DNA of 64,000 nucleotides from Novosphingobium profundi. Lineage in GTDB: Bacteria > Pseudomonadota > Alphaproteobacteria > Sphingomonadales > Sphingomonadaceae. Where the stretch lies: positions 149,189-213,188 of the forward strand of contig NZ_JABWCU010000012.1 in the NCBI RefSeq assembly GCF_018491765.1, given 5' to 3'. The notes under the pieces are model-generated. The model was not told the DNA's origin and did no database searches. It saw only the letters and a list, made by a program, of their open reading frames with translations. Below, piece by piece: positions 1 through 11,493 of the stretch (the first letter of the stretch is position 1; each line of letters opens with the position of its first letter). The translations under genes and the position numbers were made by a program.

Positions 1-909
1 GTTCCGCTGCGTGCGCAGTACTTGCGCGTGCTCTTCGCGGAACTGACCCGCATCTCGAACCACATGATGAACATCGGCAGCCACATCATGGACATCGGCG
101 CGATGACGCCGAACCTGTGGCTATTCGAGATTCGCGAGGATTGCCTCAACTTCTTCGAGCGCGCCTCGGGTGCACGCATGCACTCGGCCTGGTTCCGCCC
201 CGGTGGCGTGCACCAGGACGTGCCGCTCAAGCTGCTCGCCGATCTCGGCGAATGGCTCGATACGCGCCTGCCCGAACTGTTCGAGGACGCCATGAGCCTC
301 GTCATCGACAACCGCATCTTCAAGCAGCGCAACGTCGACATCGCCGTTGTCAGCAAGGAAGACGCGCTGGCCTGGGGTTTCTCCGGCCCGATGATCCGCG
401 GTGCGGGCATCCCCTGGGACATCCGCAAGAGCCAGCCCTACGACGTCTACGACCGCATGGAATTCGACGTGCCGGTCGCGACCGAGTCCGACTGCTACGG
501 CCGTTTCATGGTCCGCGTCGAGGAAGTGCGCCAGTCGGCCAAGATCATGAAGCAGTGCCTCGCGCAGATGCCCGAAGGCCCGATCATGACCGCCGACCGC
601 AAGGTTGGTCCGCCCAAGCGCGCCGAGATGAAGAGCTCGATGGAATCGCTGATCCATCACTTCAAGCTCTACACCGAAGGCTTCCACGTGCCTGCGGGCG
701 AAGTCTACGTCGCGACGGAAAGCCCCAAGGGTGAATTCGGCGTCTATCTGGTCTCGGATGGCTCCAACAAGCCGTACCGCTGCAAGATCCGTCCGACCGC
801 GTTCAGCCACCTCCAGGCGATGGACTTCATGTGCAAGGGCCACATGCTGCCCGACGCGACCGCGATCCTGGGCGCTCTCGACATCGTGTTCGGGGAGTGT
901 GACCGTTGA
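1..909 (+). CDS. nuoD: NADH-quinone oxidoreductase subunit D (3' part)
   Basis: The reading frame is already open at base 1, so the 5' part of the gene lies outside the window; about 302 C-terminal residues remain. NuoD is the 49-kDa-type subunit of complex I and lies in the peripheral arm, where with NuoB it forms the quinone pocket. Visible family features are [13 protein letters not shown] near the start, a GPMIRGAG segment mid-way and the C-terminal [23 protein letters not shown] tail, which ends like other NuoD proteins. The stop codon overlaps the TTG start of the next gene. Identity is certain from sequence and from the nuoE-N genes that follow. Confidence 0.97.
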   Translation, partial: VPLRAQYLRVLFAELTRISNHMMNIGSHIMDIGAMTPNLWLFEIREDCLNFFERASGARMHSAWFRPGGVHQDVPLKLLADLGEWLDTRLPELFEDAMSLVIDNRIFKQRNVDIAVVSKEDALAWGFSGPMIRGAGIPWDIRKSQPYDVYDRMEFDVPVATESDCYGRFMVRVEEVRQSAKIMKQCLAQMPEGPIMTADRKVGPPKRAEMKSSMESLIHHFKLYTEGFHVPAGEVYVATESPKGEFGVYLVSDGSNKPYRCKIRPTAFSHLQAMDFMCKGHMLPDATAILGALDIVFGECDR

Positions 910-1256
910 GCAAGCTTGAAATCGCCAAGGCCATGATCGCGGCCTACAACGCGCAGGACGCCGACCTATACGTTTCGTACATGACCGAGGACGCTTGTGA
1001 GGCGGGCTACCGCGGTGCCGTTGTTCGTGAGGGCAAGGAAGGCACGCGCACGGGGCTCAAGGATGCCTTCGCCAAGTGGCCACACAACCACGCCGAGATC
1101 GTCTCGATCGAGGAAACCGACAACTTCGTCGTGTTCCGTGAGCACGTGACACGCGGCGAAGCCTCGGATGGCAGCGAACTCGTCGCGCCGTTCGACGTGC
1201 TGGCCGTCTACAGCTTCGAGGGCGACAAGTGCGCGCGCGTGGAGTTCATCCGATGA
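906..1256 (+). CDS. NTF2/SnoaL-like small protein inside nuo operon
   Basis: A 116-aa protein that overlaps the end of nuoD by 4 bases and starts with TTG, so translation is probably coupled. The sequence ([24 protein letters not shown] at the N terminus, [21 protein letters not shown] at the C terminus) fits the NTF2-like/SnoaL cone fold: an N-terminal helix with a YNAQDAD turn, then beta strands ending in a hydrophobic strand. No catalytic residue set can be assigned. It is not a canonical complex I subunit; its place between nuoD and nuoE suggests a role linked to complex I assembly or function, but that is inference from position only. Confidence 0.85.
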   Translation: MSKLEIAKAMIAAYNAQDADLYVSYMTEDACEAGYRGAVVREGKEGTRTGLKDAFAKWPHNHAEIVSIEETDNFVVFREHVTRGEASDGSELVAPFDVLAVYSFEGDKCARVEFIR

Positions 1257-1453
1257 AACTCTCGCAAGTGCAGATGCTGCGCGTCTGGGCAGGGCTTACG
1301 GGCCTCTGCCTCGTCGCGTTTTATTTCGGCATCCTGTCGGTTGGCGGTGCGCCGTCGCCGACGGTGGCGATGCTCGCGACTGCGATCGCGGGTTTTGAAA
1401 TTTTCTTTTTCGGCCAGGAACAGTGGCTGAAGCGCAGAGGTAAGCATGGCTGA
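1253..1453 (+). CDS. small two-TM membrane protein inside nuo operon
   Basis: A 66-aa protein starting at ATG 1253, which overlaps the preceding stop (ATGA). It contains two hydrophobic segments, roughly residues 10-30 (VWAGLTGLCLVAFYFGILSV) and 36-54 (PTVAMLATAIAGFEIFFFG), followed by a basic tail EQWLKRRGKHG. It overlaps the nuoE start by 8 bases. I do not recognise a named family. The tight overlaps on both sides and typical codon use argue that it is a real gene co-translated with nuo genes, perhaps an accessory membrane subunit or assembly factor. Confidence 0.75.
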   Translation: MKLSQVQMLRVWAGLTGLCLVAFYFGILSVGGAPSPTVAMLATAIAGFEIFFFGQEQWLKRRGKHG

Positions 1454-2114
1454 CCGCTATATCGAACCGGATACGCCGGAACTGCGGGCGCGCTGGGGCA
1501 ATTTCGCCTGGACGCCCGAAAACGCCGACAAGGCCAAGGACGTCCTTTCGCGCTATCCCGAAGGGCGCCAGCGCTCGGCGGTGATGCCTTTGCTCGATCT
1601 GGCCCAGCGCCAGGTGGGTGCCGAAGAGAACACGCAAGGCTGGCTCCCCATCCCGGTGATGGAATATGTGGCCGCCTATCTCGACATGCCGATCATCCGC
1701 GTCGTCGAGGTCGCGACCTTCTACACGATGTACAACATCGCGCCGATCGGTCGGTTCCACGTCCAGGTCTGCGGCACGACGCCCTGCATGCTGCGCGGGT
1801 CGGACGACATCATCTCGGCCTGCAAGAAGCGCGGCATGAAGGCCGGGCACATCACCGCAGACGGCCTCTGGTCGTTCACCGAGGTGGAGTGCATGGGCAA
1901 CTGCGCCTCGGCCCCGATGGTGCAGATCAACGACGACAACTACGAGGACCTCAACGTCGAGAACTTCGATAAGGTGCTCGATGCCCTGGCTCGCGGCGAG
2001 ACGCCCAAGGCGGGCACGCAGGATCCCAACCGCCACACGGTCGAGCCGACCGGCGGTCCGACCACGCTGACCGCGATGGTCAGCGAAAACCACGATTACC
2101 GAGGGGAGTGGTAA
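1446..2114 (+). CDS. nuoE: NADH-quinone oxidoreductase subunit E
   Basis: A 222-aa 24-kDa-type subunit that carries the N1a [2Fe-2S] cluster in the NADH-oxidising module with NuoF and NuoG. The four ligands are visible as VCGTTPCML (C-x4-C) and ECMGNCASAP (C-x3-C). The N terminus (NFAWTPENADKAKDVLSRYPEG) and the conserved FYTMYNIAPIG segment match the family. It is longer than the 166-aa E. coli protein because of a C-terminal tail of about 50 residues, as usual for alphaproteobacterial and mitochondrial homologues. It lies 3 bases before nuoF. Confidence 0.97.
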   Translation: MADRYIEPDTPELRARWGNFAWTPENADKAKDVLSRYPEGRQRSAVMPLLDLAQRQVGAEENTQGWLPIPVMEYVAAYLDMPIIRVVEVATFYTMYNIAPIGRFHVQVCGTTPCMLRGSDDIISACKKRGMKAGHITADGLWSFTEVECMGNCASAPMVQINDDNYEDLNVENFDKVLDALARGETPKAGTQDPNRHTVEPTGGPTTLTAMVSENHDYRGEW

Positions 2115-2117
2115 GTC

Positions 2118-3418
<1,301 letters not shown>

Positions 3419-3419
<1 letters not shown>

Positions 3420-5437
3420 TGCCCAAGGTCAAAGTAGACGGCGTAGAACTCGAAGTCCCGGCAGGCGCGACCGTCCTGCAGGCCTGCGAGCTCGCCGGCA
3501 AGGAAATCCCGCGCTTCTGCTACCACGAGCGCCTGAGCATCGCCGGCAACTGCCGCATGTGCCTGGTCGAGGTGAAGCCCGGACCGCCCAAGCCGCAGGC
3601 GAGCTGCGCGCTTCCCGCCGCCGAAGGCCAGGAAATCCGCACGGATTCCGAGATGGTCAAGAAGGCGCGCGAAGGCGTGATGGAATTCCTCCTGATCAAC
3701 CACCCGCTCGACTGCCCGATCTGCGATCAGGGCGGCGAGTGCGACCTGCAGGACCAGTCGGTGGCCTACGGTCGTGGCGGCTCGCGCTACGACGAGAACA
3801 AGCGCGCGGTGACGTCCAAGAACATGGGACCGCTCATCAAGACCACGATGACGCGCTGCATCCACTGTACCCGCTGCGTGCGCTTCTCGGAAGAGATCGC
3901 CGGCGTGGACGAGATCGGCGCGATCTATCGCGGCGAGAACATGCAGATCACGACCTACCTCGAGAAGGCCGCGACGCACGAGATGTCGGCCAACGTGATC
4001 GACCTGTGCCCGGTCGGCGCGCTGACCTCGCGTCCCTATGCCTTCGAGGCGCGCCCCTGGGAGCTCAAGAAGACGCTCGGCATCGACGTCTCGGACGCGA
4101 CCGGTGCCAACATCCGCATCGACAGCCGTGGTCGCGAAGTGCTGCGCGTGCTTCCGCGCATCAACGACGACGTCAACGAGGAATGGATCTCGGACAAGGC
4201 GCGCTATCAGGTCGATGGCCTGACCAAGCGTCGCCTCGACAAGCCGTTCCTGCGCAAGGACGGCAAGCTCGTTCCGGTCAGCTGGCAGGAGGCCTTCTCG
4301 GCGATCGCCACGCTCAATCCGGGCAATTCGATTGCCGCCGTCGCGGGCGACATGGTCGACTGCGAAACGATGTTCGCCGCCAAGAAGCTGCTTGGCGCGC
4401 TCGGCTCGTCGCTTCTTGAAGGTCGCCAGACCGGCATGGACTACGATTGCTCGAGCCTTGCCGCGGTGAACTTCAACTCCGGCTTCAACGGCATCGAGAC
4501 CGCCGACGCGATCCTGATCGTGGGCAGCCAGGTCCGCACCGAGGCTCCGCTCGTCAATGTCCGCCTGCGCAAGGCGGTCAAGCGCGGCGCGAAGGTCTTC
4601 CTGGTCGGCCCGGCTTGGGAAACCACCTTCGGTGGCGAGTTCCTCGGTGAAGACCTTTCGGTCCTCAACCAGCTTCCTCAGCACGTCTGGGATGCCCTTT
4701 CGGGTGCCAAGCGTCCGGCGGTGATCGTCGGCGGGGCAGGGCTGGGCCGTGGTGGTCTGGAAGCTTCGCTTTCGATCGCCGGTCAGCTCAAGCTCGTGCG
4801 CGAGCTCGAGGACGGTTCGACCTGGAACGGCTTCAACGTCCTGCATCTGTCGGCGGCCCGCATGGGCGGCCTGATGCTGGGCTACGCGCAGAAAGGCGGC
4901 ATCGCCGACCTCGCCGCAGCTGCGCCCAAGGTCGTGCTCGCTCTGGGCGCCGACGAAGTGGACTTCACCAAGTTCGCCAACTCGATGGTGGTCTATATCG
5001 GTCATCACGGTGACAAGGGCGCGCACGCGGCCGACGTCGTGCTGCCGGCCGCCGCCTACACCGAGAAGAACGGCACTTACGTCAACACCGAAGGGCGTGT
5101 TCAGCTTTCGGACAAGGCCGTCTTCGCACCGGGCGATGCCCGCGAAGACTGGACGATCCTGCGCGCGATGGCCGATGCCTTCGGCGTCTCGGTCGGTTTC
5201 GACAGTTTCGAGGAGCTTCGCGCGGCAATGGCCGCCGAAGTCCCCGCGCTGGGTGTCGAGGGCCTCGCCGACTACGGGCAGGACCTGCCCGCCGGCGGTG
5301 GTTCGGCTTCGGGCGTGATCGCCTATCCGATCAAGGATTTCTATCTGACCAACCCCATCGCGCGCGCCAGCGCCGTGATGCAGCAGTGTTCGGCTGAGCT
5401 GCTTCATGGGGAAGAGATCGCGGAGGCCGCAGAATGA
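3419..5437 (+). CDS. nuoG: NADH-quinone oxidoreductase subunit G
   Basis: A 672-aa 75-kDa-type subunit that wires electrons from NuoF through several Fe-S clusters. The N-terminal ferredoxin domain has [15 protein letters not shown]; the second site is [18 protein letters not shown]; and a [16 protein letters not shown] site follows. The C-terminal molybdopterin-oxidoreductase-like domain (for example [21 protein letters not shown]) carries no cofactor in this family. The length matches alphaproteobacterial and mitochondrial versions rather than the longer 900-aa enterobacterial type. It overlaps nuoH by 4 bases. Confidence 0.98.
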
Positions 5438-6477
5438 CCGCCTTCTTCCAGTCCCTCGGGATGACCTATGACTGGGCGTGGTTCGTCTCGACCGTCTGCG
5501 GCATCCTCCTGATCGCGCTGCCGCTGATGCTTGCGGTGGCCATGATCATCTACGTCGACCGCAAGATCTGGGCCGCCATGGCGCTTCGCCGTGGCCCCAA
5601 CGTGGTCGGCCCGTTCGGCCTGCTGCAGTCCTTCGCGGACGGCCTGAAGGTTTTCCTCCAGGAAACAATCGTCCCTTCGGCCGCGAACAAGGGCATCTTC
5701 CTGATCGCCCCGGTGATCACCTTCACCGTCGCGCTGATGGCCTGGGCGGTAATCCCGTTCAACTCGGGTGCGATGCTCGCCAACATCAATGTCGGCCTGC
5801 TTTACATCCTCGCGATCAGCTCGCTGGGGGTCTACGGCACGATCATGGCCGGTTGGGCGTCGAACTCGAAGTATCCCTTCTTCTCGGCGATGCGCGCCTC
5901 GGCGCAGATGATCTCGTACGAAGTCTCGATCGGCTTCATCATCGTGTGCGTCGTGCTTTGGGCAGGTACGTTCAACTTGAACGACATCGTCAAGGCGCAG
6001 CAGGGCCATGTCTTCGGCATCTTCAACGGCTTCGTGTTCAACCCGTTGCTGTTCCCGATGTGGGTGATGTTCCTCATCTCCTCGCTCGCCGAGACGCAGC
6101 GCGCGCCGTTCGACCTGACCGAGGCGGAATCGGAACTCGTGGCCGGTTACCAGACCGAATATTCGTCGATGGCCTTCGCCGCCTACTGGCTGGGTGAATA
6201 CGCGAACGTGCTCCTCATGTGCGCGCTCAACACCACGCTGTTCTTTGGTGGCTGGCTGCCCCCGCTCGACTGGGCGCCACTGTACCTTGTTCCGGGCTTC
6301 ATCTGGTTCCTGCTCAAGGTCTTCTTCTTCTTCTTCGTCTTCTCGTGGGTGAAGGCGACCGTGCCCCGCTACCGCTACGACCAGCTCATGCGTCTTGGCT
6401 GGAAGATCTTCCTGCCGACATCGCTTCTCTTCGTGGTCCTGGTCTCGGGCTACCTGATGCTGACGAGGTATTCCTGA
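5434..6477 (+). CDS. nuoH: NADH-quinone oxidoreductase subunit H
   Basis: A 347-aa membrane subunit (ND1 homologue) at the junction of the peripheral and membrane arms, forming part of the quinone entry. About eight hydrophobic helices are visible. The signature loop [20 protein letters not shown], acidic and strictly conserved in ND1/NuoH, is present, as is the [20 protein letters not shown] block near the N terminus. The ATGA overlaps at both ends place it in the nuo operon. Confidence 0.98.
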   Translation: MTAFFQSLGMTYDWAWFVSTVCGILLIALPLMLAVAMIIYVDRKIWAAMALRRGPNVVGPFGLLQSFADGLKVFLQETIVPSAANKGIFLIAPVITFTVALMAWAVIPFNSGAMLANINVGLLYILAISSLGVYGTIMAGWASNSKYPFFSAMRASAQMISYEVSIGFIIVCVVLWAGTFNLNDIVKAQQGHVFGIFNGFVFNPLLFPMWVMFLISSLAETQRAPFDLTEAESELVAGYQTEYSSMAFAAYWLGEYANVLLMCALNTTLFFGGWLPPLDWAPLYLVPGFIWFLLKVFFFFFVFSWVKATVPRYRYDQLMRLGWKIFLPTSLLFVVLVSGYLMLTRYS

Positions 6478-6962
6478 TGAGCGTCGCTCAACTCGTAAAA
6501 TCCTTCACGCTCTACGAGTTCGTGAAGGCGCACGCCCTGACCTTGAAGTACTTCTTCAAGCCCAAGGCCACGATCAACTATCCCTTCGAGAAGAACCCGC
6601 TCTCGCCCCGCTTCCGCGGCGAACACGCGCTGCGCCGTTATCCCAACGGCGAGGAGCGCTGCATCGCGTGCAAGCTGTGCGAGGCGATCTGCCCGGCACA
6701 GGCGATCACGATCGAGGCCGCGCCGCGCGAGGACGGCTCGCGCCGCACCACGCGCTACGACATCGACATGACGAAGTGCATCTACTGCGGCTTCTGCCAG
6801 GAAGCTTGCCCGGTGGACGCGATCGTCGAGGGGCCGAACTTCGAATACGCGACCGAAACGCGCGAGGAACTGCTCTATGACAAGGCTAAGCTACTGGCGA
6901 ACGGGGACAAGTGGGAGCGTGCGATCGCCGCTAACCTTGAAGCCGACGCGCCGTACCGGTAG
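6477..6962 (+). CDS. nuoI: NADH-quinone oxidoreductase subunit I
   Basis: The start is the ATG at 6477, which overlaps the nuoH stop and gives 161 aa; an upstream in-frame extension exists but lies inside nuoH. The protein is the 8Fe ferredoxin-type subunit (TYKY) carrying clusters N6a and N6b. Both binding sites are intact: [14 protein letters not shown] and [14 protein letters not shown]. The N-terminal amphipathic segment ([19 protein letters not shown]) is characteristic of the membrane-facing part. Confidence 0.98.
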   Translation: MSVAQLVKSFTLYEFVKAHALTLKYFFKPKATINYPFEKNPLSPRFRGEHALRRYPNGEERCIACKLCEAICPAQAITIEAAPREDGSRRTTRYDIDMTKCIYCGFCQEACPVDAIVEGPNFEYATETREELLYDKAKLLANGDKWERAIAANLEADAPYR

Positions 6963-6989
6963 GGGCTCGCCCAGGGGAAACATGGTCTC

Positions 6990-7607
6990 ATGATTCACGT
7001 AATAGCCTTCTATCTCTTCGCGGTGATGACCGTTGCGAGCGCAGCGATCACGATCCTGTCGCGCAATCCGGTCCACTCGGTGCTCTGGCTGATCCTGGCG
7101 TTCTTCAACGCCGCGGGCCTGATGGTCCTGACAGGGGCCGAGTTCATCGCGATGCTGCTTGTCATCGTCTACGTGGGCGCGGTGGCGGTCCTGTTCCTGT
7201 TCGTCGTCATGATGCTTGACATCGACTTCGCCGAACTGCGGGCCGGTTTCGTGCGCTACTTCCCGCTGGGTGCGCTCGTCGCGCTCGTGCTGCTGGCCGA
7301 AATGGTCCTCGGGATCGGCGCCTACCGCGTCGGTTCGATCCAGCTCGGGACGCCGGACGGCACCGCTGCGGTCGCCGAGGGTGTCTCGAACACCGCCGCG
7401 ATCGGTGCGCTTCTCTACAGCCGCTACCTCTTCCTGTTCGAGGCGGCCGGCATCATCCTGCTTGTCGCGATGATCGGCGCGATCGTGCTGACCCACCGTC
7501 AGCGCAACGACACCCGCGGTCAGAAGATCAGCAAGCAGAACGCACGTCGTCCCGAAGAGGCGACGGTCAACGTCAAGCCCGAAGTGGGCAAGGGGGTAAC
7601 GCTGTGA
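6990..7607 (+). CDS. nuoJ: NADH-quinone oxidoreductase subunit J
   Basis: A 205-aa membrane subunit (ND6 homologue) with five predicted helices. The conserved third-helix region [20 protein letters not shown] is present, including the glutamate and the YVGAVAVL turn. The C-terminal tail after the last helix is hydrophilic and basic ([21 protein letters not shown]), longer than in E. coli. The 27-base gap after nuoI is one of the longer gaps in this operon. The stop overlaps the nuoK GTG start. Confidence 0.96.
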   Translation: MIHVIAFYLFAVMTVASAAITILSRNPVHSVLWLILAFFNAAGLMVLTGAEFIAMLLVIVYVGAVAVLFLFVVMMLDIDFAELRAGFVRYFPLGALVALVLLAEMVLGIGAYRVGSIQLGTPDGTAAVAEGVSNTAAIGALLYSRYLFLFEAAGIILLVAMIGAIVLTHRQRNDTRGQKISKQNARRPEEATVNVKPEVGKGVTL

Positions 7608-7909
7608 TCGGCGTCGAACACTATGTCGTGGTGAGCTCGATACTCTTCGTGCTCGGCGTCCTCGGCATCTTCCTCAACCGCAAGAACGTCATCGTTCTGC
7701 TCATGGCGATCGAACTGATCCTGCTTGCGGTGAACATCAACCTCGTCGCGTTCAGCGCCTTCCTGGGCGACCTGACCGGTCAGATCTTCGCCATGTTCGT
7801 CCTGACCGTGGCGGCCGGTGAGGCTGCCGTGGGTCTCGCGATCCTCGTTATCTACTTCCGTGGCCGCGGCTCCATCGCCGTCGACGACGTCAACCGGATG
7901 AAGGGATAA
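7604..7909 (+). CDS. nuoK: NADH-quinone oxidoreductase subunit K
   Basis: A 101-aa, three-helix antiporter-like subunit (ND4L homologue) starting with GTG overlapping the nuoJ stop. The two functionally important membrane glutamates of the family are visible in [15 protein letters not shown] and [12 protein letters not shown]. Length and the [13 protein letters not shown] block match NuoK exactly in style. Confidence 0.97.
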   Translation: MIGVEHYVVVSSILFVLGVLGIFLNRKNVIVLLMAIELILLAVNINLVAFSAFLGDLTGQIFAMFVLTVAAGEAAVGLAILVIYFRGRGSIAVDDVNRMKG

Positions 7910-7913
7910 GGCC

Positions 7914-9953
7914 GTGCACCCGATCCTGATCATCGTATTCCTGCCGCTTCTGGCAGCGATCATCACCGGCCTTGGCAACAAGGACCTGGGCGCGATGCCG
8001 GCCAAGCTCATCACCACGCTGGGCCTGTTCGTCTCGGCCGCCCTGTCCTGGTCGGTCTTCATCCCCTACCTCACCGGTTCGGCGACCCCCGAAGTAGTCC
8101 CGGTCCTCAAGTGGGTAGCCTCGGGCAGCTTCGCGTTTGACTGGGCTCTGCGCGTCGACACGCTGACGGCGGTCATGCTGGTGGTTGTGACCTCGGTCTC
8201 CTCGCTCGTGCACCTCTACTCGTGGGGGTACATGGACGACGAGCCGGACAAGCCGCGCTTCTTCGCCTACCTGTCGCTCTTCACCTTCATGATGCTCATG
8301 CTGGTGACCGCCGACAACCTCGTGCAGATGTTCTTCGGTTGGGAAGGCGTGGGCCTCGCCTCGTACCTCCTCATCGGCTTCTACCTGCGCAAGCCTTCGG
8401 CCGGCGCGGCAGCGATCAAGGCCTTCGTCGTCAATCGCGTGGGTGACCTTGGCTTCATGCTCGGCATCTTTGCGACCTACCTCGTGTTCGGCACCGTCTC
8501 GATCCCCGCGATCCTCGACGCCGTTCCCGGTGTGGCCGGTTCGACGATCGGCTTCCTCGGCCTGCGCGCCGACACGATGACCGTGATCACGCTGCTGCTG
8601 TTCGTGGGCGCTATGGGCAAGTCGGCCCAGCTGGGCCTCCACACCTGGCTTCCCGACGCGATGGAAGGCCCGACCCCGGTTTCGGCTCTCATCCACGCCG
8701 CGACCATGGTCACCGCCGGCGTCTTCATGTGCTGCCGCCTCTCGCCGATGTTCGCCGCGTCCGAGACGACGATGACCGTGATTACGTTCATCGGCGCCGC
8801 GACCTGCTTCTTCGCCGCGACGGTGGGCTGCACTCAGTGGGACATCAAGCGCGTGATCGCCTACTCGACCTGTTCGCAGCTGGGCTACATGTTCTTCGCG
8901 ATCGGTGTCGGCGCCTTCGGCTCGGCGATGTTCCACCTCTTTACCCACGCCTTCTTCAAGGCCCTGCTGTTCCTCTGCGCCGGTTCGGTCATCCACGCGA
9001 TGCACCACGAGCAGGACATGCGGTTCTACGGCAACCTTCGCAAGAAGATCCCGGTGACCTTCGTCGCTATGACGCTGGGCACCCTCGCGATCACCGGCGT
9101 CGGCCTCTTCGGCTTCGGTTTCGCGGGCTACTTCTCGAAGGACTCGATCATCGAGGCCGCTTACATGAGCGGCACCAAGATGGGCCTGTTCGCCTACTGG
9201 ATGGGTATTGCCGCCGCTCTGATGACGAGCTTCTACTCGTGGCGCCTGGTGTTCCTCACCTTCTTCGGCAAGCCGCGTTGGGCCGGTTCGGAGCACATCC
9301 AGCACGCCGTCCACGACGCGCACGGTCACGGTGATCACGGCCACGGCCATGACGACCATGCCCATGGCCACGACGATCACGGCGACGGCACGGCGGGTTA
9401 CCACCCGCACGAGAGCCCGCTGGTCATGACCATTCCGCTGATCGTTCTGTCGGTGGGTGCCGTCCTCGCGGGCGCGGTGTTCCAGCACTACTTCGTCAGC
9501 GAAGGCGAGGGCGCGTTCTGGATGAACGGTCTGGTGTTCCACGAGCACCTGATCCACGCGATGCACTCGATCTCGGGTGTCGCCAAGTACATGCCCTTCA
9601 TCGTCATGCTGATCGGCCTGGTCATCGCCTGGTACGGCTACATCAAGAACACGTCGTTCCCCGCCAAGGTCGTCGAGCAGATCGGTCCGGTCTACACCTT
9701 CGTCTACCGTAAGTGGATGTTCGACGAGCTCTACAACGTCCTGTTCGTCAAGGGCGCCTTCAAGTTCGGCAAGCTGTTCTGGAAGGTCCTCGACATCGGG
9801 ATTATCGACCGGTTCGGACCGGATGGTGCGGCCTGGGTCGTGTCGAAGGGTTCGACTTACGCGCAGAAGGTCCAGACGGGCTACCTGTATAGCTACGCTC
9901 TTGTCATGCTGCTGGGCCTTGTCGGCGCCATCAGCTGGGTGATCGCGGGATAA
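7914..9953 (+). CDS. nuoL: NADH-quinone oxidoreductase subunit L, with His-rich loop
   Basis: A 679-aa proton-pumping subunit (ND5 homologue), GTG start, with about 16 helices and the long lateral helix region near the C terminus. Family blocks include GWEGVGLASYLLIGFY, HTWLPDAMEGPTPVSALIHAATMV and SYFSKDS-like FSKDSIIEAAY. Between about residues 461 and 505 the protein carries a strongly histidine/aspartate-rich hydrophilic stretch (repeats of HGHGDHGHGHDDH type), longer than the corresponding loop in well-studied NuoL proteins. It could bind metal ions or be a flexible linker; the sequence alone cannot say. Confidence 0.97.
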   Translation: MHPILIIVFLPLLAAIITGLGNKDLGAMPAKLITTLGLFVSAALSWSVFIPYLTGSATPEVVPVLKWVASGSFAFDWALRVDTLTAVMLVVVTSVSSLVHLYSWGYMDDEPDKPRFFAYLSLFTFMMLMLVTADNLVQMFFGWEGVGLASYLLIGFYLRKPSAGAAAIKAFVVNRVGDLGFMLGIFATYLVFGTVSIPAILDAVPGVAGSTIGFLGLRADTMTVITLLLFVGAMGKSAQLGLHTWLPDAMEGPTPVSALIHAATMVTAGVFMCCRLSPMFAASETTMTVITFIGAATCFFAATVGCTQWDIKRVIAYSTCSQLGYMFFAIGVGAFGSAMFHLFTHAFFKALLFLCAGSVIHAMHHEQDMRFYGNLRKKIPVTFVAMTLGTLAITGVGLFGFGFAGYFSKDSIIEAAYMSGTKMGLFAYWMGIAAALMTSFYSWRLVFLTFFGKPRWAGSEHIQHAVHDAHGHGDHGHGHDDHAHGHDDHGDGTAGYHPHESPLVMTIPLIVLSVGAVLAGAVFQHYFVSEGEGAFWMNGLVFHEHLIHAMHSISGVAKYMPFIVMLIGLVIAWYGYIKNTSFPAKVVEQIGPVYTFVYRKWMFDELYNVLFVKGAFKFGKLFWKVLDIGIIDRFGPDGAAWVVSKGSTYAQKVQTGYLYSYALVMLLGLVGAISWVIAG

Positions 9954-9954
9954 G

Positions 9955-11493
9955 ATGATGAGTGGTTTTCCGATCCTCAGCCTGATGCTCCTGGTGCCGC
10001 TTGCGGCGGCACTGGTGTGTCTTTTCCTTGAAGCCAAGGCGGCGCGCTGGCTCGCGCTGGCCGCTACGCTGGTGGACCTCGCCCTGGGTGTCGTCCTGTG
10101 GCTCAACTTCGATGTGGGCGGTGCCCAGTGGCAATTCCAGGAGAGCCATGCGCTCTTCGCGGGGTTCAAGTACGCCCTGGGTATCGACGGCATTGCTCTC
10201 CTCCTGATCATGCTCTCCGTCTTCCTCATGCCGATCTGCATCGGTGCGAGCTGGAAGTCGGTCGAGAAGCGGGTGGGTGAGTACATGGCCGCGTTCTTGC
10301 TCGTCGAGACGCTCATGATCGGCGTCTTCGCGGCGCAGGACCTGTTCCTGTTCTACATCTTCTTCGAAGCCGGCCTGATCCCGATGTACCTCATCATCGG
10401 CATCTGGGGTGGTGCGGACCGTATCTACGCCTCCTACAAGTTCTTCCTCTACACGCTGCTCGGCTCGGTCCTGATGCTGATTGCGATGATGTGGATGGTG
10501 AACACGGCGGGCACGACCGACATCCCCACGCTCATGGTCTACGACTTCCCGGCGCAGGCGCAGACCTGGCTCTGGCTGGCCTTCTTCGCGAGCTTCGCGG
10601 TGAAGATGCCGATGTGGCCGGTCCACACCTGGCTTCCTGCCGCGCACGTCCAGGCCCCGACCGCTGGTTCGGTCATCCTCGCGGGCGTGCTCCTGAAGAT
10701 GGGCGGCTACGGCTTCATCCGCTTCTCGCTCCCGATGTTCCCCGAAGCCTCGGCGTACTTCGCGCCGCTGATCTGGGGCCTGTCGATGGCCGCCGTCGTC
10801 ATCACCTCGCTCATCGCGCTGGTGCAGGACGACATGAAGAAGCTGATCGCCTACTCGTCGGTCGCGCACATGGCGATCGTGACGGTCGGTCTCTTCGCCT
10901 TCAACACTCAGGGTCTCGAGGGCTCGATGCTGGTCATGCTCAGCCATGGTCTCGTCTCGGGCGCGCTGTTCCTGTGCGTGGGCATCATCTACGAGCGCCT
11001 GCACACCCGTGAGATCAGCCGCTACGGCGGTCTTGCCATCAACATGCCGCGTTACTCGCTGTTCTTCCTGCTCTTCACGATGGCCTCGATCGGCCTTCCG
11101 GGCACCAGCGGTTTCGTCGGCGAGTTCCTGAGCCTTGCGGGCATCTACCAGGCATCGAGCTGGGCAGCCTTCATCTGCACCACCGGTATCATCCTGGGCG
11201 CCGCCTACATGCTCTACCTTTATCGCCGGGTGGTCTTTGGCCCCCAGAACAATGCCGATGCCGCCGCCATGCCGGACCTGGACGCACGCGAGATCCTGAT
11301 GGTTCTCGTCCTGGGTCTCTCGGTCCTTTGGATGGGCGTCTATCCCGAGAGCTTCATGGCTCCGATGCGCAGCGACATTGCCGCGCTCGAAGCCCGGATC
11401 GCCCGTGCGGCGCCCGAAGGTGACGCGAAGGTAACGGCAGGACATGCTAAGCCTGCGCACGAAGACGTCTCTGCGCATGAGGGGGCACACTGA
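9955..11493 (+). CDS. nuoM: NADH-quinone oxidoreductase subunit M
   Basis: A 512-aa antiporter-like membrane subunit (ND4 homologue). The core signatures FFASFAVKMPMWPVHTWLPAAHVQAPTAGSVILAG and DDMKKLIAYSSVAHM are present, with the pump lysine and the key glutamate in the IFFEAGLIPMYLIIGIWGG helix. It begins 1 base after the nuoL stop and overlaps nuoN by one base. The C-terminal tail (APEGDAKVTAGHAKPAHEDVSAHEG) is hydrophilic and His-containing, unlike the short tail of E. coli NuoM. Confidence 0.97.
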   Translation: MMSGFPILSLMLLVPLAAALVCLFLEAKAARWLALAATLVDLALGVVLWLNFDVGGAQWQFQESHALFAGFKYALGIDGIALLLIMLSVFLMPICIGASWKSVEKRVGEYMAAFLLVETLMIGVFAAQDLFLFYIFFEAGLIPMYLIIGIWGGADRIYASYKFFLYTLLGSVLMLIAMMWMVNTAGTTDIPTLMVYDFPAQAQTWLWLAFFASFAVKMPMWPVHTWLPAAHVQAPTAGSVILAGVLLKMGGYGFIRFSLPMFPEASAYFAPLIWGLSMAAVVITSLIALVQDDMKKLIAYSSVAHMAIVTVGLFAFNTQGLEGSMLVMLSHGLVSGALFLCVGIIYERLHTREISRYGGLAINMPRYSLFFLLFTMASIGLPGTSGFVGEFLSLAGIYQASSWAAFICTTGIILGAAYMLYLYRRVVFGPQNNADAAAMPDLDAREILMVLVLGLSVLWMGVYPESFMAPMRSDIAALEARIARAAPEGDAKVTAGHAKPAHEDVSAHEGAH

